This document shows positions 44,801 to 51,309 of a stretch of DNA of 55,601 nt, in pieces (position 1 is the first letter of the stretch; every line of letters starts with the position of its first letter). The stretch lies in NCBI GenBank assembly GCA_000934455.1, contig KN886503.1:29327-84927 (forward strand), written 5' to 3'. This DNA is from Apostichopus parvimensis (taxonomy: Eukaryota; Echinodermata; Holothuroidea; Aspidochirotida; Stichopodidae). The translations under genes were made by a program, and so were the position numbers. Under the pieces are notes generated by a model, which was not told the origin of the DNA, did not search any database, and was given only the letters and a program-made list of their open reading frames with translations.

Positions 44801-46790
44801 CATGTAGTGGGGTCTAATCATGCAAACATCGCCCTGAACATTATTTTAGTGGTGTTCGATATGGAACCTTATGTTTGCTTGGGATGTCCAAGCCCCGATT
44901 TGGAAACCAAAACAAAAGCCTTGGTAAATTCAGCACCTAACAATCTTCTCCTCTTCCTTCTTTTTCTGTTACCCTTCCAAAGTTATACAGCTGCTGATAA
45001 TAAGACAAAGTTTGGTTTATAACTATATTTGTTGTAAACAGAAACAATTGCAACACATATGTGTCACATCAATGCAGATCATCTCATGGTGGAAGTGTGT
45101 ACTATTGTTTTAAATACTCAGTAATTAGGGTTCATAGCACATAACAGATGTCAACAAACTAATCATGTTATTTGACCAATATAGCTGCTCTCTCATTTCC
45201 CTTTCTTCATTTTACTGCACCCTATATATTCGTGTACCCCATATCAAATTCAGATATATGTATATGTATCTACAGTATGTCCACAGTATATATTTATAGC
45301 TATAAATATGTACTGATAAGAACATTTTTGTTTTTGCCTGTGGTGAGAATAAAATAACTGGTGTTTAGATTCCAACTATGTAATAGTTATAACATCACAT
45401 TTAATAATTTGTTTGGCGGTGTTAGGTGTTTCATTGAATTTGTTTCCTTGCAATGAAGCATTGCAATCATGCCCATTTAACTTAACCACTGTTCACTGTA
45501 AACAAGCTCCAGTCCTGCTGGGCCTTAAATGTTTCATTTCATCTGGAAAATTACTCTCCTTATATCTTATTCTACTTGTTAGAATTTTAAAATGTGCCAG
45601 AATTTTTCCAGTTAACTAATCATTTAATTAATATTAATATGAAAACATTTCCGGCAGACACAATGTGGGAAGCAAAATGGAGTTATTAACTACAGTACTT
45701 GCTCACCATAACCTTATGTGGTGAAAAATATAGGAGGTTGTCTTTAAAGAAGTTGCAACCTAAACATTACTGAACTTCCTTAAAACAGCAGTAAGAAAAA
45801 AATATTCTAAATGGGAGGTATCACTAATTAAATGTTTCTTCACTTGCAAGGTTGACTAATTGATCAAGATTGAATGTGATATCATCCAACCACCTGTTTT
45901 TCTTTTCTTTTTTACCTTTAGTTTTGGATATATTTATTTTCGAAAATGTATATGGATTTTGTGATTTCTGAATCTAAGATATTGGTATTGGTTTCACCTC
46001 AGTGTGTTCAAGATGCCCATTGTTCCTTTACAGGTCAAAGGACATTGAGGTCAACTTCATATGATCCATGGCAAGTTATATCACTATATGTCTGGATATG
46101 ATTGTAAATTCAAGTAATTAGAACTATACCGTGAAGTAAAAAGATATTGTCTTTAATTAGCAGTAAACATCTTTTCCATTCTTGTTTATTGCAGTTATCG
46201 GTTTAAGTACAGGGGCCAAGATCAGCATTGGTGTTGGGGCAGCAGCAGTTGGCATTGGTATTCTAGCACTGATAGCAGTGATGATGTTCAAGAAGGGTAA
46301 GTTTGTCTTTTACATTTACATTTGAAAAGATATTTTTACAGGATTGAAACTTTTCATGTACACAAGGAATCAGTGGAATGCTGAAATTTGTAAAATTCAA
46401 TTTAATTTTGTACATATATTTTAGTTGTACATTTTCTCCATTTATTTGTGCCTTTTATGGTAAACATGCCCCAAATACATAAATTACAGAATGTAAGCAA
46501 TGTGTTGGAGGCTTGTAATTCCAGTTACTAAATGCATTGAGAAAAGTCTTGGATAATATAAACAATATATAAACAGTATATAAACAATATACCCTTAAGA
46601 CATGTAAGTAGGTAGCTTGTTAGTACATTTTTGCAGAGTATGCATCCTTAATGCAGTGTGAACCATCCTCATTGTCTGTTACCTAAGAGAGACTGTCAAA
46701 AAGTACACATAATTGGAGCATTATTAAAATATAATAAGCATTTATTACGCAACAGTGCAAATAAGGAATAAAGTTTAATCTGACCATGCA
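10006..46790 (+). CDS. Predicted Ig-domain type I membrane receptor (gene span, nine-exon model)
   Basis: Model: join of 10,116-10,158; 10,994-11,311; 19,355-19,672; 24,283-24,570; 32,904-32,966; 35,746-35,787; 41,437-41,487; 46,195-46,296; 46,637-46,686. This gives 1,275 nt, a 424-residue product and a stop. All introns start GT and end AG, and every junction falls after the first base of a codon (phase 1). Domains: signal peptide about 1-17, V-set Ig 18-120, two Ig-like domains 121-226 and 227-322, Thr/Ser stalk 323-374, membrane helix about 384-406, short tail 407-424. Seven N-glycosylation sequons lie in the Ig part. A cell-surface recognition or adhesion role is inferred from architecture; the ligand is unknown. 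The first eight exons are well supported, the last is a candidate, and a 5' non-coding exon probably exists. No closer family name can be given from sequence alone. Confidence 0.75.
10485..10600 (-). repeat. Possible 3' end of a retroposon
   Basis: On the minus strand the sequence reads ggttgaataaagttattc followed by ttactcttactctttcttac. An AATAAAG-like signal followed by a short tandem tail is the usual 3' end of L2/CR1-type elements and their SINEs. The body, which would extend towards 10,900, is not recognisable. Confidence 0.35.
10994..11311 (+). CDS. Exon 2: V-set immunoglobulin domain
   Basis: The acceptor ttcttaccag is at 10,993 and the donor GTAAGA follows 11,311. The exon is 318 nt, phase 1 at both ends. 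Residues 15-120 of the model show the Ig V-set core: Cys34, Trp45 eleven residues later, and the signature D96-x-G-x-Y100-x-C102. An extra Cys18 sits near the N-terminus. There is one sequon, NAS, at 79-81. The Gly-rich 'TSGGGVV' after Cys102 takes the position of a CDR3-like loop. The exon encodes one complete domain, as in most metazoan Ig superfamily receptors. This is the strongest coding evidence in the window. Confidence 0.9.
11726..13070. repeat. Repeat element with gacgca/gcgtcc inverted ends
   Basis: The left end has the words gcgtccaggacgca and ttgcgtcc. The right end (13,000-13,070) carries gggacgca and gtccctgggacgca in the opposite sense, a loose inverted repeat. Internal sequence at 11,890-12,060 is clearly related to 29,560-29,720, and the left part is related to 42,040-42,130. 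So this is a dispersed family with at least three copies in the window. It has no coding capacity; a non-autonomous DNA element is the best guess. Confidence 0.45.
13600..13740. repeat. Short repeat with caccaaggcca units
   Basis: Three close copies of (g)caccaaggcca lie at about 13,654, 13,674 and 13,706, with a degenerate copy at 13,615. They are too short and irregular to classify; probably a decayed tandem repeat. Confidence 0.4.
14345..14852 (+). mobile_element. Non-LTR retrotransposon 3' end with (ACTT)n tail
   Basis: The translation from 14,358 to 14,654 resembles the RT C-terminus of Jockey/CR1-group elements: 'RIDHIIRKAGGVIGGQQHTV', 'HPLHCYLNDNVI' and 'RSNRYRNSFTPRAIKLFNVN'. The frame ends at a stop at 14,652-14,654. 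A short UTR with aataaag (14,815) follows, then seven ACTT repeats to 14,852, the microsatellite tail used instead of poly(A) by these elements. It is strongly 5'-truncated. A relative on the opposite strand is at 24,832-25,400. Confidence 0.82.
14860..16150. repeat. Tandem array (about 300-400 bp units) rich in AGGTCA
   Basis: Four units start with gcaataactcccagtgcc-like sequence at 14,921, 15,321, 15,615 and 15,920. Each runs through 'gacaagttgcaaatgg', 'atcaaaaatgtcaatgggttgacc' and 'gttatatgaggtcaaagttaatttt'. The first unit is longer, about 400 bp, and the last is decayed. Within the array the motif AGGTCA-CCAA-AGGTCA occurs at 14,873-14,888, 15,021-15,036, 15,421-15,436 and 15,716-15,731, with an opposite-strand version at 15,159-15,174. 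Confidence 0.82.
17432..18115. repeat. Cluster of GGTCACGTGTGTGACATT words and a 95-bp tandem pair
   Basis: Forward copies lie at 17,432-17,449, 17,454-17,471, 17,606-17,623, 17,628-17,645 (first base changed), 17,931-17,945 and 18,099-18,115. Reverse copies lie at 17,893-17,906 and 17,911-17,927. The first four form two pairs with the same 22-bp spacing. Between them a unit starting tgctgcaatttcattggatg is repeated at 17,661 and 17,757. Left-forward, right-reverse words suggest a DNA transposon with subterminal repeats; no coding part is seen. Confidence 0.65.
19355..19672 (+). CDS. Exon 3: second Ig-like domain
   Basis: The acceptor cggtttgctttcag is at 19,354 and the donor GTAAGT follows 19,672. 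The exon is again exactly 318 nt, phase 1 at both ends. Residues 121-226 have the form of a C-type Ig domain: a B-strand 'VLICVCAANG' (Cys151, Cys153) and an F-strand 'MTEVTCSVEG' (Cys204). The central tryptophan is replaced, 'TLYLDIP' standing where it is expected. Two more cysteines (130, 138) lie at the start, possibly an extra disulfide. Sequons are at Asn176, Asn210 and Asn223. The family call is weaker than for exon 2, but phase, length and Cys spacing agree. Confidence 0.82.
20188..22731 (+). mobile_element. 2.54 kb DNA transposon with 15-bp TIRs and TAAT target duplication
   Basis: The left terminus GGGCCAAAGCCAAAA (20,188-20,202) is the exact reverse complement of the right terminus (22,717-22,731). 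Both are flanked by TAAT (20,184-20,187 and 22,732-22,735), a likely 4-bp target duplication. The word GCGAGGGACGGAATT occurs at 20,372-20,386, 20,700-20,714 and 20,719-20,733. Its reverse is at 20,536-20,550, 22,313-22,327, 22,328-22,341, 22,525-22,538 and, with one change, 22,691-22,705. A broken coding relic lies inside. The superfamily is not certain. Terminal structure and internal words show one coherent element inserted in intron 3. Confidence 0.82.
20957..21608 (+). pseudogene. Degenerate transposon protein, C-terminal part
   Basis: A first segment (20,957-21,145) reads 'SVKQFAEYANNRVNATDTFY' and 'PGTRKVHFIDRTW' and ends at TAA. A second (21,252-21,608, another frame) includes 'VGEWVIVEYDGQLYPGEVEN', an in-frame TAA at 21,453-21,455, then 'AMAKTGKYWKWPEAKDLLWY' and a final TAA. 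I recall the pattern 'G-x-W-V-x-V-x-Y-D-G-x-x-Y-P-G-E-V' followed by 'Y-W-K-W-P' from the C-termini of unnamed multi-copy proteins in fish and invertebrates, thought to belong to DNA transposons. It probably belongs to the surrounding TIR element. The gap between the parts may be an intron or a deletion scar. No catalytic residues are visible. Confidence 0.6.
23741..23975. repeat. Perfect 86-bp direct duplication led by poly(G)
   Basis: The 86-bp unit that follows a G tract (gtcattaaaacaacaacggg to ctatgcttaca) occurs at 23,741-23,826 and again at 23,890-23,975 with no mismatch. The G tracts are 11 and 9 long. Identical copies 149 bp apart point to a recent local duplication. Confidence 0.85.
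24283..24570 (+). CDS. Exon 4: third Ig-like, cysteine-rich domain
   Basis: The acceptor ttaatttgacag is at 24,282 and the donor GTAAGT follows 24,570. The exon is 288 nt, phase 1 at both ends, covering residues 227-322. The pattern 'KGATLTCSCTASP' then 'VNTFSCRGCNG' resembles Ig B- and F-strands. There are seven cysteines, so two or three disulfides are possible, and no clear tryptophan. Three sequons (NGT, NTT, NTS) indicate an extracellular position. It could be a diverged Ig-like domain or another small disulfide fold; the symmetric phase and position support membership in the same protein. Confidence 0.78.
24832..25400 (-). mobile_element. Non-LTR retrotransposon 3' fragment with (ATCT)n tail
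   Basis: On the minus strand the translation includes 'ESILTTNILVWFGRVSQSDL', 'KLQSVIRNAERIIGTGLSSL', 'YQERALKRVDNVL' and 'FRGSKRLTNSHYP'. This is the RT C-terminus of the same broad Jockey/CR1-like family as the copy at 14,345. The 3' tail is a short run of ATCT-type repeats (24,832-24,858 on the + strand as tagatagatagatg). It is 5'-truncated near 25,400. Remnants of the GTGTGACAT word family lie on both sides (24,811-24,827 and 25,610-25,650), so it may have inserted into such an element. Confidence 0.8.
27758..29494. mobile_element. 1.74 kb non-autonomous hAT element with perfect 8-bp target duplication
   Basis: The left end is TAGTGTTGGACCGATTA (27,758 on) and the right end is TAATCGGTCGAACACTA (to 29,494), its near reverse complement. 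Both are flanked by GAAATTAC (27,750-27,757 and 29,495-29,502), an exact 8-bp duplication as made by hAT transposases. Both ends are rich in ccgatta/taatcgg subterminal repeats. No transposase frame is seen inside. An internal segment (about 28,320-28,600) is a later insertion or duplication. Confidence 0.9.
28133..28600. repeat. Internal duplication and hairpin within the hAT element
   Basis: A 46-bp block (aaagagaaggagttagggac onward) occurs without mismatch at 28,133-28,178 and 28,500-28,545. The region between carries 'ctgacgtttcgatcctagca' with 'ggatcttcttcaaaggct' (about 28,357-28,398). At 28,550-28,584 the same sequence forms a perfect hairpin: CTGACGTTTCGATCCT, loop AGC, AGGATCGAAACGTCAG. 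The sequence gatcctgctaggatcgaaacgtc is widespread in animal repeats and is reminiscent of ends of Penelope-like elements. Confidence 0.65.
30457..31095 (+). pseudogene. GC-rich coding relic, probably from a retroelement
   Basis: This 640-bp patch is far more GC- and CpG-rich than the 20 kb around it and reads as protein-like in shifting frames. One is open from the ATG at 30,457; another includes 'LVPDESSDDGAAVMDSPGIL'; later ones include 'LVEQLATARNAQTTPADPTL' and 'LDPLELIASETWSETGDSAS' ending at TAG 31,093-31,095. The acidic, proline- and serine-rich composition recalls the N-terminal (gag-like) part of DIRS or LTR elements, but no zinc knuckle or RT is present and I cannot name it. Frameshifts and stops make it a relic. 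Confidence 0.5.
31639..31751. mobile_element. Short hAT-like palindromic element
   Basis: The left end tagtgctagcttgtagtcga and the right end (reverse complement tagtgctgattgtcgtaata) share TAGTGCT and an imperfect inverted repeat. The internal sequence is built from gcgattaatc/gattaatcgc words. The length is 113 bp. The flanking 8-bp sequences do not match, so either the ends are slightly misplaced or the target duplication has decayed. Confidence 0.5.
32114..32408 (+). repeat. Minisatellite, about 20-bp units, ttctctcccacctacag
   Basis: About fifteen tandem units of 18-21 bp with the core tctctcccacctaca and variable last bases (cag, caaca, cagta). The pyrimidine tract followed by CAG mimics a 3' splice site. 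The array ends about 500 bp upstream of the exon 5 acceptor. Confidence 0.9.
32904..32966 (+). CDS. Exon 5: Thr-rich stalk mini-exon
   Basis: The acceptor caaaacttgcag is at 32,903 and the donor GTATGT follows 32,966. The exon is 63 nt, phase 1 at both ends, open throughout. It encodes 21 residues, largely Thr, Pro and Ser ('TTALPITTVPLSTNEPTNTK'), suited to O-glycosylation as part of an extended stalk between the Ig domains and the membrane. Being so short, it rests on splice signals, phase and composition, which agree with exons 6 and 7. Confidence 0.68.
32967..35745. other. Intron 5 of the Ig-like gene
   Basis: About 2.8 kb of AT-rich sequence without coding potential that I trust. Besides the small duplications near 33,440-33,700 there is a C tract of 17 or so at 35,599-35,615, close to the exon 6 acceptor. 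The rest holds nothing recognised. Confidence 0.6.
33436..33700 (+). repeat. 48-bp tandem duplication and a 26-bp triplet repeat
   Basis: A 45-bp sequence (tttctcttctcaaagcctta to gttcatgtaa) is repeated back to back at about 33,439-33,483 and 33,487-33,530 with no mismatch in the core. At about 33,627-33,690 a unit close to ttaaattgaagggtgcttga is present three times. Both are small local duplications in intron 5. Confidence 0.75.
35746..35787 (+). CDS. Exon 6: 14-residue stalk mini-exon
   Basis: The acceptor tttatttag is at 35,745 and the donor GTAAGG follows 35,787. The exon is 42 nt, phase 1 at both ends, encoding ATDATTNTMHTEDS. Like its neighbours it is Thr-rich and acidic, and can be removed without changing the frame. 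The polypyrimidine tract is weak, so inclusion may be partial. Small size means the evidence is mainly signal plus phase. Confidence 0.58.
38440..39080. repeat. About 95-bp tandem satellite, 6-7 units
   Basis: Each unit has the order: gcactcatactgacagtatg, a short spacer, ttcctaaccttgataatctg, ataggaacatgatattcata, ctgttcatattatcagtata, agtgctt. Units start near 38,446, 38,535, 38,705, 38,790, 38,885 and 38,975, with partial units between. Almost every unit contains small palindromes around catactg/cagtatg. Divergence between units is moderate. Confidence 0.85.
39754..40440 (+). mobile_element. L2/Crack-like non-LTR retrotransposon 3' end
   Basis: Coding relic: 'PPLFSSLNLLDICDLHRYHC', 'FIFKSINNKLPVNFNDYF', then in other frames 'GVNFWNSFSHALRNIKYLNS' and 'FKLKNHLLSKYQ'. 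This is the usual RT C-terminus ending in 'W-N-S-L-P' and 'F-K-K-x-L-K'. The UTR contains gggcttcttgtacaagctac with a palindromic cttgtacaag, then ggaaatggaaaaaataaa near 40,434, as in L2-like tails. It is 5'-truncated with frameshifts. Confidence 0.75.
41437..41487 (+). CDS. Exon 7: 17-residue stalk mini-exon
   Basis: The acceptor caattttttttcag, a strong pyrimidine tract, is at 41,436 and the donor GTAATA follows 41,487. The exon is 51 nt, phase 1 at both ends. It encodes TMRTTTVEPESTSTDDT, again Thr/Ser-rich with acidic residues, completing the membrane-proximal stalk before the helix. The good acceptor and perfect phase match to exon 8 support it. Confidence 0.65.
42006..42783. repeat. 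364-bp duplication on both sides of a 50-N gap
   Basis: 42,006-42,369 and 42,420-42,783 are the same 364 bp, with one difference that I can see (T at 42,227, C at 42,641). Exactly 50 N (42,370-42,419) lie between. This is what a scaffold join between overlapping or allelic contig ends looks like. The underlying sequence is related to the gcgtcc-type repeat at 11,726. Confidence 0.9.
43800..43858 (+). repeat. L2-like 3' tail fragment
   Basis: The word ggcgctatataaat followed by an att-rich tail (ccactatattattac) is the common 3' terminus of L2/CR1-group elements in many animals. No coding part is seen next to it. Confidence 0.45.
46195..46296 (+). CDS. Exon 8: transmembrane helix
   Basis: The acceptor ttgtttattgcag is at 46,194 and the donor GTAAGT follows 46,296. 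The exon is 102 nt, phase 1 at both ends, residues 375-408. It encodes a hydrophobic helix of about 23 residues (ISIGVGAAAVGIGILALIAV then MMF), followed by the basic pair Lys-Lys, a stop-transfer signal. The small-residue pattern G-x-G-A-A-A-x-G-x-G could support helix packing. Orientation follows the positive-inside rule: Ig part outside, tail inside. The only basic residue before the helix is Lys383, and none lies within it. Confidence 0.82.
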
Positions 46791-46795
46791 ATTGA
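46637..46795 (+). CDS. Candidate last exon: short tail with E-Y-A-S-L, 3' UTR
   Basis: The acceptor tagtacatttttgcag ends at 46,636. Joined in phase to exon 8, the frame gives EYASLMQCEPSSLSVT and a TAA at 46,684-46,686. An AATAAA follows at 46,767-46,772, a suitable distance downstream. The tail would be KKEYASLMQCEPSSLSVT, with one Y-x-x-L tyrosine motif right after the membrane. The intron before it is only 340 nt, unlike the others. Alternatives in the same phase exist: an acceptor at 49,920 (open for about 30 codons, ending TAATAA over a hairpin), or exons past the window end. Confidence 0.42.
46767..46772 (+). terminator. Candidate polyadenylation signal AATAAA
   Basis: This is a canonical AATAAA hexamer 80 bases after the candidate stop codon. 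It supports transcript end near 46,785-46,800 if the last exon is right. The hexamer is common in AT-rich DNA, so alone it proves little. Confidence 0.38.
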
Positions 46796-46799
46796 TCCA

Positions 46800-48120
46800 T
46801 GTCGCTCACAGAAAGGGAACCAAAACAAACTTCATCAAAGCAGTGCTAAAATCTCATTTCTGATTGTGGATGTCAAAGTTAGTTTGATGTCAAGAAAGGT
46901 CAAATTCTGAAAACTTTGTAAATCTAATAATAGCAAGAGTAAAGCATTGATGAACTCACTTAAGTACTACTGTATATACTGTTGTGCATGAACCTGCCTG
47001 ATCCCTTTGAACCAGGGTCTTGAAGTCTACACTAACGAAATATTGTCTGGAAGGTTAGTATTGAAATTTCTCTTACAAAGTGTAGCAAGGCATAACAAAG
47101 CCATTAACAAAGCCAAAACTATTAATCTACAAGTTTTTATAAAAACGGTAGTATTCATACTTCCTCTACACATTGCATTGGAAATCTTTCAAGTCACAGT
47201 ATGCATAAACATCATCCATTATTTTGACATTGCTGTTGGGAAAATTTGACTACCATGTTTGTTTCAAATATATTTAGAAATAACATTCAATGAATTATGT
47301 TTTATTTTTAACAAGATTCGTTTTGACCATGTTAATGTGGAATTTCTTATGATCTGCCCTTTTCGGGATTGTGATTTGTCAGTATGTTGTGTGCACTGAC
47401 TTTCTAAGCTATCTCTTTAGTGACTGTAATTGTGAAAATATTCCACCTAAATTCTTGGATGAATGTTGGAATAGGCACAGTGTTTGCATTGTTTAAAGGT
47501 TATCAATATTGTCTCTAAATGTTTAGCATTGTAAAAATTGCTCATTGGAGTTCTTAAAAATTGGTCCAGATGCAGGCTCTGACGCTTCAAATTGTTCTTC
47601 TTTTATTGAGGATTGTTAAGTAATATGAAGCTATAAGATATCTCAGAATCCGAAAAAAAAATTGTGAAGGTTGCAGAAAATTATTGTTTGAACTACAAAC
47701 AAGATTTTGACATACAGGGTACCTATGCAACCTAATTTGGGGAATTTACTATTCACAATTTAAATGAATATGTCAATTGAAAACATCTTCTGTATGAAGT
47801 TGTGGTCGAGTGTTGCCTTTCATGAACGTTCATCTTTTGGGCAGATTCTCAAGGAAGCTGTGTATTTTGTCCATGCCTGCTTCTGAAACTCCAATTTCTC
47901 TCTATAAGACCGTAAGTTATAGTTCTATCATCTGATGAACAACACCACTTTGATGTGAAGATATAACCTATACATTGTACAACTGATTTGACACATGTCA
48001 TTTTTAGTCTATCAAGTTCAAAATGTGTGGATGGTATTCCTTTACTGATGATGTAGCCTCTTCGGCCAATTTATACCCAGTTCCCAGTAAATGTGGCACA
48101 TTGAAATGTTTATACCCCAA
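46800..48120. other. Downstream of the gene, no gene seen
   Basis: AT-rich sequence with no recognised protein. At 47,848 an acceptor-like ttttgggcag is followed by a short open stretch to a gtaagt at about 47,912, but its phase does not match the gene at its 3' end. Confidence 0.35.
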
Positions 48121-48149
48121 AACACCGATGCTTTGTAATTTAACTGGCG

Positions 48150-48420
48150 TACGCTTTTGCTAGACGACTAGTCGATTTATCGCGAACATAACGTCTGGAT
48201 GCGTTGCGAAAACCTACCATGAAGATACTGCAACAGTAGTTACGTATCGAAACTGTACCGCATCAGTGAATTTCGTGAATTTGGCCGATTTGATAAGGTG
48301 AGCAGTACAATAGATTATTTTGACAGTTTTCCTTTTTCCGCTGCATGGAACATGGCATTCATTCTCGTCCGCATCTTGCGCATCCTGAGTTTTGGGGGAG
48401 GGTTATCTGAGAGCTACTTG
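48150..48420. promoter_or_regulatory. CpG-rich patch, possible promoter or first exon
   Basis: CpG is scarce in the neighbourhood but occurs about twenty times here (for example cgtacgc, gacgactagtcgatttatcgcg, gcgttgcg, acgtatcg, gtccgc). A good donor (ataag|gtgagc) lies at about 48,297. In invertebrate genomes such patches can be promoters, or pieces of a young GC-rich repeat. No TATA element or open frame decides between these. Confidence 0.25.
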
Positions 48421-48429
48421 TCTTGGAAT

Positions 48430-51260
48430 GATGGTCAAGTCTACTATCGGAATACATGCATGTTTTAAACATCCGTTGGTAGCTTTATTTGGTGAAATTT
48501 GAGCCCTTTTAACAGGCTATTGAGGTGAAATATCTTCCATAAATTTATAGACACTTCCAAAGTACAGTGCATCTGTGGTTCCCAGGAGGCAGTTCTTACT
48601 GAGTTTGCAAGATCCTGCATAGAGACTGTATACTGCAAGGTGTCTGAATTAATAATTTGGAATAAAAAATAAATATGTTCATCAACATTTATCAGAAACT
48701 TACAACCTCAAACAATTCTGCTACTTTAGTGTAACTCTCAAACAACCCCCATGCTATGTCTGTTAATATGCCTTTATTGTGCTGGTAAATACAGCTTTTA
48801 AACCATATAACTGCATTGTGCAACCTGTTCTTTTTGTGCAGTGCATTGTTTGTTCAATATTAGGCAATCCACAGGGAATTTTTACATGGATTTCTCTCAG
48901 TACAATAACCGCTGTGAATTTCCATGGCATTGTAGCTTACAAGTTATCTGTGTCAATAGATATCTGATATTATACCAAAAATAGCTCTAGCCAAATTTGT
49001 TTAACCAACAGATAGAAATTAACATTTGACCTCCTGGATTGTAAATTATATATTTTAAACCTTGAACTCACATTTTGATGAAATTTAGTCACAACTGTTT
49101 TGTTAAGCCCTGTGCACTCCTTATGGAGTGCTTCCGAATTTAAGGGGAAGGGTTGGCAAAGGAGGATGGGGAGGGTGTGATGATGGGGAGAGGGGGTATA
49201 ATTTGGGAAGGGAGGTGATGATAGGAAGGAATGAGGGAATCAGTAGGGCATAGTTTGTGCTATCATTTTTCTTGGTATATTATTTCCCCTTAGCAGTACC
49301 TGTCCTTTCCAAGACAAGTAAATAATCAGCGGTTGGGACGTATCTTGCCTCCTTACACAACTCTGCACACTAAAAAGACAATCTAAAAGGATCTCTAAAA
49401 GAATGAATACATTAGTTAACCCTGAGGAGGAAACATTCATAATATCCTGCCACATTATTTTTTTTCAGTTATAATGTCTTTGAGACTCTATGCTCACCAA
49501 ATAAAAAAGAAATACCTTGGCACATTGTTTTGTAGTATTCACTACTCACCAAAATGTTGACATTTTACTTCTTAATTTCACCTCAACATTTCTATTATTT
49601 CATTTTCATATACAAAGAGCGACAAAGTTGAATCAACGTTTTCAGCACATTTCTTTCACAAAGATATACGTTTGTAACAGACCATTGTAGTTTATTGCCC
49701 TGTGGGAAATACGCTTCTGTTTACAGTTAAGAACAATTTAGTTGGTGTAGCAGCTTATGTTGAAAACCACACGACAAGGAAGCCATAAAGAAGTACTTGT
49801 TCTATCCATTAACTAGTGCATAGCACTTCAAAACACACTTCTCAAAGTACATAGTCCAAATTCAAAGTGTCTGATGCTTTTATCTATTTGTTATCGTTTA
49901 TCTTTTATCTTTTTGGCAGGTGTCCAAACTGAAAACTGTACGACAAGTTTATTTGCAGTTCATATTCCATGTATAATCAGGGAGTTGTTATGGAACAACT
50001 CCCTGGTATAATAAACCCTGTCTATAGTCCTTGAATGTTCCATACGTCATCGTGTCGTAAAACACCAAGTACAAAGTAATCATCATGTGCTTGCATTGTA
50101 CAGTACATACGTAGTGTATGGAGCTGCAATACTCTTAGTAGTGATAAACAATGTATGTCTAGTTTATAAAACTTCTCAGAAGAGTTTTGGGTGACAATGG
50201 TTTTAATAGCTACGTGGCTAAAGTATATATACATGGACAGAGAATGTGTAAGAAAAGCTAAAAATGTCTTTCATAAATCGATTATTGCCTGTAGTAGAAC
50301 ATTTACCTACCACAATGTAGTGCATCGAGTAATGAATGCCCTGATGAAACACAGTTGATAGTTTACCAATGAAAGCTGCATGCAGGAAGAGAAACGGGGA
50401 AAGTGGGGGTGGGGGAGGGGGGAGTTATGGCTAGAGACCAGTAAAACAGATGGGGTATTTTCTTAGCCTAGAGTCTTTCCTAAACCATCACACAAAAATC
50501 ATCAGGAATTGTCCTTTTTTTTGGGGTGGGGGCCTTTGTTTTGTTTGTGTTTACCAAAATTTCCCCATAGCTGTGTTAACAGTTTACTTAAATGTCCTCA
50601 TACATTCCACATCTAGTTTTCTAGACTCAGTGGACTTTCTCTTGCTATTTTTATTCCCTGGTTTAGTCTCTGTTATCAACAATATTAAGGTATGAAAGAT
50701 ACATAACAAAGGAAGAGATAATACGTTGGTTCATCCTGTTCTAACTAAAACAGAAATAAAGAGATTAAAAGAGGAGGAAATATTGAGTATATTGACAAGA
50801 TTCCAACAGGCAGTCACTTCAGGATATGGAAATTATAATAGTTAAAGTTTAAAACAAATGTTACAATGGAACTAAAAATAGAGGCAGCAAGGGGTACATA
50901 TGATTCATATCCATGCTATGAACCTTTCAAATGGTATCCTCATTGATTCTAAACTTTGGTCTAAAAATGTTGAATTGGAAGCACCCCACATTAATGGTTG
51001 CTTAAGCATCCTAAAAATTGTTATACACTCATCAAAACACATATTACACACTATGATACCATACCTACTACAGTACATAACAATGTATGCATGTAATCTC
51101 CTGGTGGGAATAGTAAATGTAAAGTCCCCTTTCTCAGCAGTGTTGCACTATGCACATTCAGCCTGCTTTATTAGGACTGGCATTATCATTATGGAGAACA
51201 GCACATTCTACAAATGGTTTCCATGCGATTCGGTTTATGTCTCTCTGTATAGTGTGTACA
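48430..51260. other. No gene seen
   Basis: AT-rich with low-complexity G runs at 49,140-49,200 and 50,395-50,425. Apart from the hairpin at 49,978 nothing is recognised, and the short open frames look random. Confidence 0.4.
49978..50005. repeat. Perfect 12-bp hairpin, 4-nt loop
   Basis: CAGGGAGTTGTT pairs with AACAACTCCCTG around the loop ATGG. It lies 60 bp after a strong acceptor-like sequence (tatctttttggcag, ending about 49,920). It could be a palindromic element core or an RNA hairpin. Confidence 0.75.
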
Positions 51261-51309
51261 TTTTTTACTAGCTGCATTTATCTAAACTGCACAATCCATA
51301 TGTACAGTA

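Larger units (their letters stand above)
41488..46194. other. Intron 7 of the Ig-like gene, with the assembly gap
   Basis: About 4.7 kb. It contains the 50-N gap and duplicated flanks (42,006-42,783) and a short L2-like 3' tail at 43,800-43,858. The rest, including 42,790-43,790 and 43,860-46,190, shows no gene that I trust. Confidence 0.6.

Noticed and set aside
47848..47912. Possible cytoplasmic exon after the membrane exon
   Set aside because: Acceptor and donor are fair, but the exon leaves phase 2 after entering in phase 1 and no partner exon in that phase is seen.
50900..51271. 123-codon + strand frame
   Set aside because: Low-complexity AT-rich composition, no motif, no signal peptide with domain and no splice support. 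Length alone is not enough in this background.
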